A DNA stretch of 64,000 bases from Gonocerus acuteangulatus (lineage: Eukaryota > Arthropoda > Insecta > Hemiptera > Coreidae). Of the stretch, positions 1 through 12,237 are shown one piece after another. A program made the translations under genes and the position numbers. Position 1 is the stretch's first letter. Each line of letters opens with the position of its first letter. The notes below the pieces were generated by a model. That model saw only the letters and a list, made by a program, of their open reading frames with translations. It had not been told where the DNA came from and made no database searches. The DNA is taken from NCBI GenBank assembly GCA_946811695.1, contig OX328124.1, positions 86,146,030 through 86,210,029 on the forward strand, in the 5' to 3' direction.

Positions 1-329
1 TGTTTCAATGTGGCGGGTGTCATGTCAGATGGTATATATTAGAACATTTGAGACACAATGAAAGTCAAAACTATATCCGTGCTTTCGTAGTAATAAAAAT
101 ATCATGAAATTGGCTTTCACAGAAATAGTAGAAACCGTGGTTAATTGTTTTTTTTTTTTTTAACTTTTAAAAACGTTTTTGAAATAATTTGACTATGGCT
201 CTGTCATCATACCGGATATAAACAATTTTTAAATATCCATATTTATAACTACGATGCTCTCTATGAAGAGGCCAAAGACACGATATATCTTCCAGTCGTC
301 TGTTGGTGCTAACTTATACGGCTAAAGTT
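1..329. other. AT-rich non-coding stretch
   Basis: Only short homopolymer runs are visible. I see no exon, RNA gene or recognisable element. Confidence 0.5.
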
Positions 330-424
330 TTTTTTTTTTTTATTTGTTTATTTATTTATTTTTGTTTAACGGCGAATCATCACTTAGGCTATTAACGCCG
401 AGCTGTCTACAGGTTGCCACCCTT
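330..424 (-). mobile_element. SINE fragment (minus orientation), tail family GGCGCTAA
   Basis: A poly-T run is followed by a sequence that, on the minus strand, reads like the 3' half of the SINE at 31004-31184 (GGCAACCTGTAGA..., GCGTTAATAGCC, then A-tail). The 9-bp word GCTAAAGTT occurs on both sides (321-329 and 425-433). It may be the target-site duplication, although the right copy also resembles the element's own sequence. The 5S-like head is missing, so this is a 5'-truncated copy. Confidence 0.6.
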
Positions 425-437
425 GCTAAAGTTATTA

Positions 438-555
438 TCTATACATATAATAAGATTCTAACGGATCGCTGTCTGTACATGGAAGATATATTGGAAAAAA
501 TACTATTGGGCCTTTATCAACGCAATAGTAGCGAAAAATGTGATTCTTAGAATTT
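438..555 (+). mobile_element. 5' fragment of Helitron-like element
   Basis: The start TCTATACATATAATAAGATT and the following CTAACGGATCGCTGTCTG match the starts of the two longer copies at 989 and 2788. Similarity ends near the word CTTAGAATTTC, so only the 5' end is present. The family assignment is tentative (see the longer copies). Confidence 0.5.
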
Positions 556-559
556 CGCC

Positions 560-830
560 TGTTTGTCTGTGCGCGCTGATCTCAAAAACGGCTTATCCGA
601 TTTAGTTGCATTTTCATGTCAATCGGTTCAAAAATAAAAAAGTTATGCGAATGTAAAGAATCACGTCGAACATTTCATGAACTATCGTTAGCACGATACA
701 CACCTGAGTTCTTTGTGTGGTCGTCGCGAAGCTTTGTATATAGTATTCCCCTAGCAAATGCTTGAACGAGTTCGTTAGCCACCAAGATTGGTTCATCTGG
801 AAGGGAGGCTTACTGAAGACCCAAAGTAGT
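560..830. repeat. Dispersed repeat related to the array at 46800-47390
   Basis: Read on the minus strand, this stretch encodes a segment with WWLTNSF and HLLGE. The same words occur in a plus-strand reading at about 47250-47300 (WWLTNSFNHLLGE), and the DNA itself is also similar. The conservation is at DNA level, so I treat it as a repeat family rather than a gene. Confidence 0.5.
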
Positions 831-988
831 TATTCGCCCATACCGGGCGCAATTATTGTTGTATTGCAACGAAACTTGGAATTCTTTGTGGACATATTAA
901 TAGAAAAATATGTTGTAAAAATAAACTAAATTGGTTCATTCGGCATTATTCTGGACCCAAATTACCAGCTTGCCACTACCAGCCGTAA

Positions 989-1379
989 TCTATCTATTCA
1001 TATAATAAAATTCTAACGGATCGCTGTCTGGCTATTGGATGCCTTTATCAACGCAATAGTATGCAAAACAATGATTTTTAGAATTTTTTTTCTGCCTGTC
1101 TGTCAGAAACTCTATAGACACTAGGGTTTAACTATCCCTAAGGGGTCAGCTTAGTGGCTCTGTCATGTTTAACAATCCTAGCAGCCTGTATGCTTGATCT
1201 CCCATGGCAATACGCCTAATATCGTGTATAGAGAAGTATTCGTGTAAAGTAGATTTTTTTGTTTTTTTTTTTTAAATGCCCATATGACGGTGTTTATTAT
1301 CCAAAATAATCCAAAAGATATATCCACAAATGCTGCCCTAAGTCACTATCCTGGAGGACGAAGTCGCGGGCACAGTTAG
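989..1379 (+). mobile_element. Helitron-like non-autonomous element, copy B
   Basis: The element starts TCTATCTATTCATATAATAA after an A and ends GAAGTCGCGGGCACAGTTAG before a T. Copy C (2788-3191) has the same start and the end GGGACAGCTAG|T. A TC start, a CTRR end and insertion between A and T fit Helitron rules; the end here is TTAG, a one-base departure. There is no coding capacity. An alternative is a short non-LTR fragment, because similar 3' words occur in several arthropod repeat classes. Confidence 0.5.
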
Positions 1380-2787
1380 TTACAAATATGATCTGAATTC
1401 AGGGGATGCATATTTAAATTCTTTCCTCTGATTCGATTCATTCGTTCACTGTTCATTCTTTCTATTTAAAAATTGATAAGAAGCAATAAGGTGAGAGTAT
1501 AATCCGCAGGTATACCTGTAGAGACGGAAGGAAAGAGGATTGGAGATAGGGTTAGGTGTACCATTTGGAATCGATCCGGGTGCGCCACTCCATTGGATTA
1601 CTCTTGGAGTTTAGTTCTTGATCTGACCCACTGATCGGAGTCACAGGGATCTAGAATAACTAGCATACAGGCCCTCTAGTCGGCCCATGGTTAGATCAGG
1701 AAAGTGTGAATGCTCTCTTAGACTACCTTAGCTGAAACTAAATGGCCACCTCGTTCGACCCTTTTAATTCGTCGGACAAACGAAACATATGTTTAATAGT
1801 CAGTGTTTTTTTAATGTGGCATTCAAAGTTTAGTGCCCCATCTGGTTGTCCCAAACAAAAATGTCGATGTTTTATAAGATAAATATATACATCCACATTT
1901 TAGGAGTAAAACATAGGAATCCACGCTTATAATTGATAGCCTGTTAAAATAATCCTAGAACTCGAATCAATTGTTTGGGTCCAGAATCAAACCCCACTCC
2001 TTTTGGAAGAAGTATGCAAGTTTATGGCAATGCTTTAGATCACGTTTTGTGCAGAAAGAACAAAAATAGAGGTTGCTATTGTATATAAGGTCTCTCGTTA
2101 TTGAAATTATTAGATTTTCAGTGATTGAGGGCAGCTAACCACAAACGAAATTCAAACTTATTGGCACCAGAGCCCCCCCTCATAGGTCTACGACAGAACT
2201 ACCGTGAGACCCTTAATTAATTTTTATAGATTAGGGATCGGTTTATTCGTTTTTAATTTTTTTTTTTTTATTCATCTCTTTGTGAGACAGCTAGAATTTC
2301 ATTATTTCCACACACACACAAACACACCCATTCATTTATTCACATATGCTCAAACATAGACTCAACAGGGGACAGAAGTTGATTTATGCCAGTGGTTGAA
2401 AAATGACATTATTTATGGGACTATTCATAGTTCAGTGTTGTGAAATTTGCTAAATCGTCTTAAAACACCGTGTGTGCAGTTTACTTCCGAGGCTATAAGA
2501 CGGCCTGCACACCGTAACAGTAAAGTGCAATTACCAGTTATTCTGGGTATACAAGTCGTCGAAATATGATTTTTCTGATCTGAATGAAATTTGTAAAGCA
2601 CACGAAAACAAAATTTAGCATTGGTTTTACAGTGTACCAAAAAATCTAGAAATTATCTGTATTTTCATTTTACCTTACATTGCACATGAGCTCAATCCGC
2701 TAATCGCAATCTTGTTTATGAGAATTCACTTAAGAATCGGGTGATTTCGATAGTAATTTTTTTTTTTTTTTTTTTTTTAACTAAAAA
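1380..2787. other. Unassigned non-coding stretch
   Basis: AT-rich with poly-T runs near 2260 and 2757-2778. No exon with convincing splice sites and no recognisable element was found. Confidence 0.4.
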
Positions 2788-3191
2788 TCTAAATATATAA
2801 TAAAATTCTAACGGATCGCCGTCTGTACATGGAAGATATATGGGAAAAGATACTATTGGGGGCTTTTATCAATGCAATAGTACCCAAAACAATGATTTTT
2901 AGAATGTAGTCTGTATGTCTGCTGTCTGCCAGACGCTATATACAAACTAGTGTTTAACAATCCCTAAGGGGTCAGCTTAGTGGCTCTGTCATGTTTTACC
3001 AATTCTAACAGCCTATATGCTTGATCCCCGATGGCTTTAGACCTGATATCACGTATAGAGAAGCATTACTGTAAAGTAGATTTTTTTTACAGAGAGACGG
3101 TGCTTATGACGGTGTTTATAAGCTAAAAGATATATCTAAAAATGCTGCTCTAAGTTATTATCCCCACGGACGAAGTCGCGGGGACAGCTAG
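2788..3191 (+). mobile_element. Helitron-like non-autonomous element, copy C
   Basis: The 404-bp copy begins TCTAAATATATAATAAAATT and ends GTCGCGGGGACAGCTAG, flanked by A on the left and T on the right. The interior, including the TACATGGAAGATATATGGG and AGGGGTCAGCTTAGTGGC words, aligns with copy B. The CTAG end plus A/T flanks is the best support for the Helitron reading. No Rep/helicase sequence is present. Confidence 0.55.
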
Positions 3192-4189
3192 TGAACAATA
3201 TAAAGAAGAAACAAAATCTTACTCCTGGGGACCGTGTTCGTAAACAATCGTCATCTCGAAAATGTTAATAGCTACTGACAGCTTGTATAATGGTGTTTTG
3301 ATAACCAAACTTGAACTATACCTTTGACAACTCAGTGTTTGTAGGCAATATTGTAGCCAGTTGTTAAAAACTGAATCCTCGACATTATACATATCGGCCA
3401 TGCCATGAGAAATTATCGAATATGAAACATTTCGTTTTTAGATTCAGGACTTTGCTCTTAGATTGTGGAAGATACGGATTGTCACAAAATGCCGCAACTC
3501 TAACCCCTTTAGAATAGCCCTTAATGGCTTAAATGAAGTATCGAATAAGACCATTTTTCAATATATTACTTCGTCAATGGATAGAATATGGTCGTTCCTA
3601 TTTTCTCCGGTTTTTATATTCAAGAGTTTGACTTAGTAGGGACGATGTAATGGCATGCAAATTTATAACGTAACAGTTTATAACACCTTCCTTATTTTAC
3701 AAGAGCGCTTTTTAATGACTCATTTTCGCTTCCTTCCCTAAAAGCCGTAAGTAAAACTGGCTGTCAAAATTCCCCATGAAATGAAATATATAAGGAGCAT
3801 GAAATATAAGTGGAATCTCCTGTAAAGGAAATGGGTAAGGTTTAGTGAATTGCTGTATAATTATGAGTGCCTGGAGGTGGCTTAATTTTATTACAAGTTG
3901 TAACTCCGGAGCGGAGCACCAACTTCTTCTGGCCGCGACCCCGTAATGAGCGCCTTTACCTTAATGAACCGACTCTAAGTTGCCAACTACCTCCGGCGTT
4001 TTATCAATAAATTTGTCCAACTTAACGCTTGTGCCCAACGACCCGACCCCCCCCCTTCTACCCGAAATCCCCTTATCTTACTTTATCATTATTTTCATTC
4101 GGTCTCAAAAGAAGGGGGGGGGGAGATTCTCCGTTCATAAATAGCAATTTGCAGAAATTAATTTAACTTCCTCAATTTTCATAGAATTT
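3192..4189. other. Unassigned non-coding stretch
   Basis: Short C- and G-runs occur near 4045 and 4115. I see no gene or element. Confidence 0.4.
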
Positions 4190-4324
4190 TCTGTTGTAAA
4201 GGACGGCTGGGAACATTTAACAGATCTTTCCCACCTCTATGATTTCAAACTCCGTGAAAAACACACAAGCTCAAGAAGATCACAAGCATCAGGAAAAACA
4301 CGCTATTATGTATTTATTGTTTTA

Positions 4325-4575
4325 CACTACAAGACGCGGTATTAACCCGACTCCTTATTGGTCATTCTCCACTTACTCCCGGACACCTAATGACCAAAAG
4401 AGACGTACCAATATGTAGACAGTGCAGTGAACAACAGACCATAAGACATATACTCACAGATTGCAGAGGACGAGAACATTTACACATACCCACCGACCTT
4501 ACAGTACTTCTGACTGATGGTAGCCAATACTTGGACACAATATTTAACCATCTACACAACACAGGAATATAATAC
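4325..4575 (+). pseudogene. LINE C-terminal fragment (RNase H-type LINE tail, zinc knuckle)
   Basis: The open frame reads TRLLIGHSPLTPGHLM, then CRQC...RHILTDC. This is the CxxC...H...C knuckle that follows the RNase H domain of I/R1/Jockey-like non-LTR retrotransposons. It stops at 4575, and a presumed 3' UTR follows, ending in AAT repeats and a long A-run (4871-4907). RT and RNase H cores are absent, so this is a 5'-truncated copy. The related tails at 18110-18280 and 30431-30712 belong to a different subfamily. Confidence 0.65.
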
Positions 4576-4868
4576 AAGATTTAACTAAAATACACTTTTA
4601 TTGTTTTTTGAATTATTACTTCTTTTTCAATTTATTTATTTATTATTTTTTAAAGTTTTCTTTTTGCCTCAATTTAATTCGTTTTATACTTTCTCCAAAA
4701 TTATATTTATTATAATTTATTCATTATTCAGTTATTATTTCTAAAACTCTCAATGTTTAAAAGCTGACGTTTCCATACACCTCTTCATATTTGCGAAAAG
4801 CCATTGCTACGGTCTAACAATATAAATAATAATAATAATAATACAATACAATCAAACTATGCAAACTT

Positions 4869-4907
<39 letters not shown>
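4576..4907 (+). other. Presumed LINE 3' UTR with (AAT)n and A-tail
   Basis: Directly follows the LINE frame on the same strand and ends in an AAT microsatellite and about 37 A residues. This is what a non-LTR 3' end would look like. No target duplication was established. Confidence 0.4.
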
Positions 4908-4908
<1 letters not shown>

Positions 4909-5479
4909 ATATTAAAAATTGAATCGGTCAAGTGTATTTGTACCGTTTATGATTATATTTTGTAATTATTTATGTTCAGTGCGTTTCAATAGTATATACT
5001 GTCACTAGCATTAATTATTACATTTATACTGTTTGACTTTTATAGGTTTTCTTTTTGTTATTTTGTTTTACATTTGTTCATAATGTACACTGATTTAATT
5101 ATCATTTTTTTAATTTCTTAATTGCACACTCTGGTTCTTTACTGTTAATTTCTTAATTGCACACTCCAGTTCTTTGCTGATAATTGACTTTCACATAAAT
5201 GTCGATTCTATTTCTTATATTGCAACAAAATATGGTGAAATATTTGTTGAACCTCATTAGGTGGCGAGATTTACTCCAGAATCACAGTAATAACTTTCCC
5301 ATGCCGTTATTTTTACTTCTTTGCCACGTCCTAACGTAAACATACTGCCCAACTAACTGAGTTGTAGTAGGAAGTAAATTCGCTTTATTAGTAGGAGCAG
5401 TTTACTCCAGAACAAAATTGATGATGAAAAATTGATTAAGATTTTTACCTTCTGGAGGAAATTCGTTTCAGAAAAAAAA

Positions 5480-5671
5480 AAAACCGGAGTTCCTCAAGAA
5501 GGATTTCTGAGCATAACTTTATTTAACATTCCTCAGAATTCTGGTTATGAGTATATCACTCCAGGAGTAATTTTCTGCATATATTCTGACGAATGCTTAA
5601 AAACAGCTATAGGAGGAAATTTTTGGAACACAATTTTGGACTTTGTAACTTTGTTTGGGCTGGATAGGAGG
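5480..5671 (+). pseudogene. Degenerate LINE reverse-transcriptase fragment
   Basis: The frame contains GVPQEGFLS...LFNI and then IFCIYSDECL. These correspond to RT motif 4 (GVPQGS-LSP-LFN) and motif 5 (YADD), with both active-site aspartates altered. Only about 60 residues of similarity are visible, so the clade cannot be set. Confidence 0.5.
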
Positions 5672-5689
5672 TGAATATATCAAAAGTCC

Positions 5690-7634
5690 GCGCCCTTAGC
5701 CTTTGTGCCGGGGGGGAGGTTTAGGAGGTCCCATTTTTCGGATTATCACTTATATCTCGGAAACCCTGCGTCCTAGCGACATTACTATTCTATAACAAAT
5801 GAAAGCTGATTAAATTTCCTACAAGTTCTATTCTATAAAGTTTTTCGAGATATCTTTAGTTTTCGAAATATCTGCTCTTGTGTCTGTCATTTTGGGGACA
5901 TATTTTTTGGCGCATATTTTCCCCCGTTTTGACGGGATAACTCTTCAACGATGAACCCAAAAAATAAATATCGGTTATAGGATTGTAGAGTAATGCATTC
6001 CCTTCAATAATATATATTACTTTGCTATTTTATGTATTTTCCTTCAAACGTAAATATAATTTCTGTGTTCATCGTGAAATCAGAAATTTAGCGACTAATA
6101 GTCCAGGAAACTAAGAGCTTTTGCTGAAAATGTTTGGAACACAATTTTTGACTTCATAACTTTATGAAGTGCCCCCATTAGAGCATTACATTCCCTTCAA
6201 GAATATATATAACTTTACTATTTTATGTATTTTCTTTTAAACGTTGCAGAATCAATTTCTTTGGTATATGAGTAGCCGCATAATTAATGTGATTGCCCAA
6301 TTTGAAAGAACTTCCAAAAAAGCTTCCATTTTTTAAAGAGTAGCTGACAAATTTACGATGCTTACTAAGATTTCCTCCCAGCAGAGAGAAGAGGGACGCC
6401 CTGAAAAGGAACATAGTAGACAGGAGGGCGAGAAATGCCTCCTGAAATGTGTTCATCCGTGCTGAAGCGCTACTAAAACGATCCTTGCCATGAATAAATG
6501 CATTATAAATTCAAATGAATGCCCTCGACTCCCTGTTCTGAAATAATTAAATTAAATTTGAATTAGTTAATCTTCGTTAATATTCAGCATATGTTATATA
6601 TTCCTAATACAGTTTCTCGAAATCACTGCTCAACATAAACATCAACATGGACATAAATACATGTAATTCATTAACGTAAATAAACCCCTTATTTTCCAGA
6701 ACCTAACCCCTTAAATTTTCTAAAAGTAGCTCACAAACACCGGATCATATCATGTGACGATTATCATCATATCATACATGTGACGATTGAAAAAACATCC
6801 GATTAAATGATGGAACAACATACAAGACAATAATTATTTTTTATTCTTTTTTCATTAGGACTTTTTTCGTAAAAGTAATTGAAGTTGAACACAATTGAGC
6901 TGGCTCGAATGAAAGTTGAGTAAGTCACTCTAAGTACGTTTTAAGTAATTAACGTTTTTGTAAAACAACAAGTTAAAAAAAAAAATCTTTTAATGGGAAT
7001 CCGTTTCATAGTATTTTGAACTGCATTAAGGCCTACTGTTTACTACAGCCATTATTTTTCATAAATCGTCTATTGAGGATCTATTTTTTAGAGATTAACT
7101 CCACTGTCATTCCGATCTATACAAGTAGCTACAACCTAAACTTTATAGATCAGCAAAATTTATTAATATTTAATCCTCACACGCTGCAATGGAGATTAAA
7201 TGCATTAACGGGGATCTCTTTGTATTACAATAAAATAAAATGATTATTCATTAACTGATTCTTTGCTCAAATTTAGCGAATTATCGAAAACCTTCCTCCC
7301 TTTTCGATAATTCCCCAAAAGGAAATGAAAATTTATTGTTTCGTTTATCTTTCCGATCTTTCACTCATTCAGAATCTGAGGGAACGAAAGATATTTTAAG
7401 ATTTTTTTTTTTTCATATTATGTAATTATTACTCAATTTTACTTGGTCATTAATGGAAAACCACAACATGTAGCATCCTCCATGACCTAATAAATAGTTA
7501 AATAATGGCAGTTAGTTTTAGTGATAAGTTATGTAAATACACCAACTATAGTTCAAATAGCAAGGCTCTAAATAATGTTTAGCAATTAATTCATAACACA
7601 AACCTACTAACTTTTGTCTTATGCTCTCCTTAAA

Positions 7635-7636
<2 letters not shown>
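5690..7636. other. Unassigned non-coding stretch
   Basis: Contains words such as TCTCGGAAACCCTG that look like decayed repeat sequence. Open frames here are short and AT-driven. No exon or element can be supported. Confidence 0.35.

Positions 7637-7681
<45 letters not shown>
7637..7681. repeat. Poly-T tract, 45 bp
   Basis: Uninterrupted T run. It may be the A-tail of a minus-strand retroposon, but no body is recognisable next to it. Confidence 0.9.
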
Positions 7682-7682
<1 letters not shown>

Positions 7683-7754
7683 TATTTAGTACTATAAGTT
7701 ACTGTTAATTGTGAATGTATAAATTTGTATTTTTTACTGTATCTTAAAAAAAAA

Positions 7755-7799
7755 GAGCAAGTCGCCGTCGTTGCGAAGCTCGTAAAATAAATAAATAAA
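7755..7799 (+). mobile_element. Short non-LTR 3' end with (ATAA)n tail
   Basis: The words CGTTGCGAAGCTCGTAAA and a (TAAA)n-like tail resemble the 3' end at 43038-43105 (GTTGCGTAGCTC plus ATAAATAAATAAA). Probably the 3' end of the same LINE family. The 5' limit is not defined. Confidence 0.4.
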
Positions 7800-7899
7800 A
7801 ATCACTCATTCATTATATTTGGCATCAAAAAAAGGAACCTTCAAAGAAATTACGAGCTGATATTCAAGCAGATCAGTATAACCAGAAGTATATTTGCTT

Positions 7900-7901
<2 letters not shown>

Positions 7902-7970
<69 letters not shown>
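7902..7970. repeat. (TA)n microsatellite
   Basis: Pure TA dinucleotide run of about 70 bp. Confidence 0.97.
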
Positions 7971-7974
<4 letters not shown>

Positions 7975-8085
7975 TGTTAGAAAATCTCGAAGATTTTCAT
8001 TAAAAAAAAAAATCAAACTTATATTAAAAGTTGGAATTTGATATTCTTTACCGTGAGTCATAAGGTACTATTATTTTTCTTTCAG

Positions 8086-8145
8086 AGATAGCGATAAGTC
8101 ATTCTCCATCTGAACAAGCTAATGATCAGGTGGCTTTCCTGGGAG
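8086..8145 (+). CDS. Internal 60-nt exon of plus-strand host gene
   Basis: A strong acceptor (TTATTTTTCTTTCAG) precedes and a strong donor (GGAG|GTGAGT) follows. Only one of three frames is open: (G)AG then ISHSPSEQANDQVAFLG-type residues. The exon enters and leaves in phase 1. The next acceptor-defined exon, at 20129, also starts with AG, so G+AG gives Glu at both junctions. It encodes a hydrophilic linker with no recognisable domain. Upstream exons must lie before the window or are not recognised. The intron to the next exon is 11,983 bp and filled with repeats. This reading is inferred from sequence signals alone. Confidence 0.55.
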
Positions 8146-8749
8146 GTGAGTTACACAAACATAACCACATTTCCTCACAAATAAACCAATAGAAGTATCA
8201 CACAGTCCTTCACAAAGTGCATATTCTATTCACGTCAATTAGACATTTCAATATCTATATTTAAAACGCACAGTACATAGTGTAATCAATATTTAAGATG
8301 TGAACAACTCTCATACAATTGTAACGATAATACTTCATTTACCTCTCATGGCATTTATGAGAAATACTCAGAAATGTTTTTTATATTTATTTATTTATCC
8401 CTATCAGTGCTAAAATAGTCATGCAACTAAGAGCACATGCATGAAACTGTGCATGAACACCCAATATTTCGGGTATGTATATATGTTAATTTTAATGCAC
8501 ATATAATAATGAACAACAAGACAAACGAAAAAACAGGTGTTATTCAAAAAATAATTTACTCCATGAAGTATACAATTAACCACTAACGCGACTCCAGCAT
8601 CATGTTAACGAACGGGATTTTATACAGGATCTCTCTGCAAGTTCTAAAGTGTATCCTTGATATTAGATTGGAGATCCAATAATCGACCTTCTATTTGGAG
8701 ACCGCCAGTTTGTAATTAGCGTGAGAATGAAAACTAGAATAAAACTCGG
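8146..8749. other. Start of long intron, unassigned
   Basis: Lies inside the predicted 12-kb intron. No element was recognised. Confidence 0.35.
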
Positions 8750-10225
8750 GAAAATGAACGCCCTATGCTGGGACCAGTACCGGCAGTCCAGAGTGAATCT
8801 GTGAAAACCTAGCTACACTTGGATGTTGAGAGGGAGCAACCTAAAGTTTGGGGAAATATCTTCGGAAAACCAGAAGTAAGGACAATAATTGTTGTTATTT
8901 ACTTATACCTGAATTATTGACGTATAAGTAAATCGAAAAATATGACACCTATATTTTTTTAAATTATAATATTATTATTATATAATATTTCGAAATGGTA
9001 AAAAGTATTCGCTAATTTGAAAATAGCAATAAGTATGAAAAAAAGGGTACAAAATGGACATTCTCTATCACTTTTTCGGCAGCTTAAAATTTATTCAGGA
9101 CGTCAATATTCCAGGAAGGCAATTCTGATTACACAATAAAACAACCCACGAAATTTCGTTGAAATCGATTCTATAGTTTTCCATAACAAATTTCAGGTAT
9201 CAGAATAAAAAATAAAAAAAAAATTAAATTGTTGCAAAATACTTTACATGTTTCAAATATTCCATCACATTTCATCATTTTCAAATATTTTAAAGTTAAA
9301 AATCGATCAATTAGGTTGGGATCATATCATCATAATATGATGCGTATATTATACGCTTACCTCAATTATTGTTATTTGAGTTGTTCCAAAGATATTCCTC
9401 AGAAAATTAGCTTTCCCTCTCTCATCATCCAACTCAAAACAGATGCGCATTGGACTACGCGATTGTGCTTTGGCAATTACCCTCTTGGAGTTCAAATCAA
9501 AGCATGGCAAGTTAATTTATTCCAAAAAAATTCCATTTTTCTGAAGCCTATTGGAATTTTAATGTCTTCTGGGGGTTCGAATTCCAAATGAGGGTTTCCA
9601 CATCAGAGATGAGCTCGCAAAACATTTCATCCGTCACTACGGATATTTCGAACGGCAAGCAATCTTTACATTGTCTGGGGCGCACCTGTGCTGATTTGGA
9701 TGTTGAGGGGGGGGGGGGGGGGGGTACGCTGATTTTTGCAGGAATATCTTCGGAACGACTCATATAATTCAGTTATGCGTAAATAGAAAAATTCCTTGAA
9801 TAATGTTTGTTTTGTTTTTTGTTTTTTTTTTATTTCAAATATTTAAAAGATTCGAAAAATATCCTTTTTTTGGAACTTCTTTAGCTCATTTCTCCACAAT
9901 TATACATTCTAGAGACCTTCTTGAGGGGAAAAGATTTCCAATGAAATTTCCTAAAACGATCTAAGATTTAGAAACGTTAAACGTTATTTCCGGGTTTACA
10001 AAATAGCATAAAAAAGAGCACAAAAAGAACAAAAAATAGGCATTTCATTATTTTTGGAGGCTTAAAATGCATTTAGGACCTTCATATTTCAAGAAGGGAA
10101 TCTTCGATTATATAGAAAAACAAGCAAAATTTGGTAATTTCGTGTAAATTGATTTGATAGGGAATAATTATCCATTTGAGGTATCAACGAAAGAGTTACC
10201 ATTTTTCAAATTGTTGCAAACCCCA
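8750..10225. repeat. Two diverged tandem copies of a ~0.9-kb repeat
   Basis: The word GGATGTTGAG recurs at 8821 and 9698 (877 bp apart). A second shared block ending GTTGCAAA recurs at 9231 and 10213 (982 bp apart). Between them, matching words such as ATATCTTCGGAA and the stretch with GGCTTAAAATGCATTTAGGA-like sequence keep their order. A G-run of about 18 lies at 9707-9724. A third partial copy lies at 37078-37340. The 120-residue open frame at 9229-9591 lies inside this repeat and is not treated as a gene. Confidence 0.6.
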
Positions 10226-12157
10226 AAAGAAATAATTTAAATTTTTTAAAACAATATAAGGATCTCGAGCTTTCAAAAATATTTTACAGATTGAAAATCG
10301 TTCATTTTTTACAACTTAAGGAATTTTTCAAATTTTATAACAATTTTTGGGCTTATAAACAAATAAGCATAACTTCTCGAATTTTGAAACAAATTGAAAT
10401 CAATAAACGACGTTGGAGATTGCTGGAATAGATGTTTGGAATAAAAATACATGATTATTTTGTCTTACACACGCCTGATAATTTTCATTTCTTTGTCCCC
10501 CCTGCGAGGGTAAATTCTTTCTATTGTAGTAGGAGGAAGTAAAAAATGATTTAGGCTTCCTTCGGGGCAATCAGTGCCCAGTATGAATATAAAGCAGGAA
10601 CACTTCTTAAATCAATGGTAGTCGAGTTCCGCGAGCCCTATATTGCGGAAACCGAGGGGAAATAAAGTTCGAATCGAGAAGGCGGGCAAAAGGAAATATT
10701 TTAAAACCAAACGTATTTCCTGTTTTACATCTCTCCTTTTGATTCGTACGAGATTTCTTTCCACCTTCAGGAGAATTTACTAAAAGGGATTTTTATTGCA
10801 TAATTCACGATGATAATTTTTTTCATGTATTCTTTTTTTAATAAATATTCTCTCATTTCTGAGTATATTTATCCAAATGATGATACATTGTAAGTATCAT
10901 GTTCTGTATAAACAGTACTTGGAAAAGAAACCACATTTGTAAAGGTTATTTTTCCCAGCCTATAGCGTAATAAGCCTTCTGCTACGGAAGAAAATTTAAT
11001 CAAGAGCAGCTCGTTTTTACGTAGGCAAGTCTTCTGTGTTTTCTGCATAATGTTTGCTTCATTTAAAAATCGACACCTAAAATACTGATTAACTAAAAAA
11101 AGATGTATTTTGACTACAGCTGTTCATATGAAATTAGCAAACAGTACGGTGGTACATTACGGGATTTAAGTATATGGTCGTTTTTTTTCATAAATATTGG
11201 CTTGCCAAATTAGTAAAACTAAAGAATAGCATGAACTTTTCATATTATTGGAGGCTAATTAAAGTCAATGGTTGCGGTCCAGAAAAACGCTACGTAGGAA
11301 GGGTTTTTCGTATTTTCGAGATTTTCAGTATCTATCATCAAAAATTTCTACGCGCCTGAATAAAAGTCTAACAAACCTTTTGTTGACTAGAGTGAACATC
11401 CATTTATTCCATAACCCATCTTTACTCAATCGAACCTTCTGTGATCTCTTCCAATCCAAAACCACACCAGAGCTTAATTGCAAGTGGTGTATGTTCTTCG
11501 GGTCAGGCAACTAAACTTTCAGTGAATAAGTATAAGAATAGTAGCCTAGAAACAGAGAAAACCTTTCTTTTAGTAAATTTCAACAAAGAGGTAAAAAATA
11601 TATTTTTAGAACGTTTCGCCATGCTTATTGGCAGGCTTCTTCACCAATGAATGCCTAGGGGATGGAGGAAGACCAAAGCCTGGAGGGTCTGTATCCTCTA
11701 GCCATTCATTGCTGAAGAAGACTGCCGAAATGTTCGAAATATAGGTTTATACGCAAATCTGATTGTTGGAATCCCAACTATTCCATAACTTCTTATCACC
11801 TCGAAGGCTATCTATCTGCAATTCATTTGAAAAAGTCAATGATCCCACTGAGGGAGTACATTAAACCTGAATATTTATCGGCAAAAAAATTACCAAATTT
11901 AAACAAACAGGCTCATATTACCTCGGAAATTCCTTAGCAATTCTATCGACCGGTCATGGCTGGCCGTTTACTTCATTCCTTCAGGCCTAAATAAAATGAA
12001 GCAGCAATGACTTCAAGCATTCCAACAAATCTTGTTAATTGAGATTTTATACGTCATTCAGTCCAGGTTCATAAAATATTTGTCTAATAATATGCCATGG
12101 AAGTCTCTTAAAGTACTCTTGGATTTCACACTCACTGAAAGAAATGAAGAAGAGAGA

Positions 12158-12160
<3 letters not shown>
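10226..12160. other. Intronic stretch without recognised features
   Basis: Several overlapping short open frames near 11174-11650 run in different frames on both strands and have no recognisable product. Nothing else was found. Confidence 0.35.

Positions 12161-12235
<75 letters not shown>
12161..12235. repeat. (GA)n microsatellite
   Basis: About 37 GA units. The open frames across it on both strands (RERERE and SLSLSL) are artefacts of the repeat. Confidence 0.97.

Positions 12236-12237
<2 letters not shown>

Noticed and set aside
9229..9591. 120-codon plus-strand frame
   Set aside because: Sits inside the tandem 0.9-kb repeat, with no recognisable domain or splice context.
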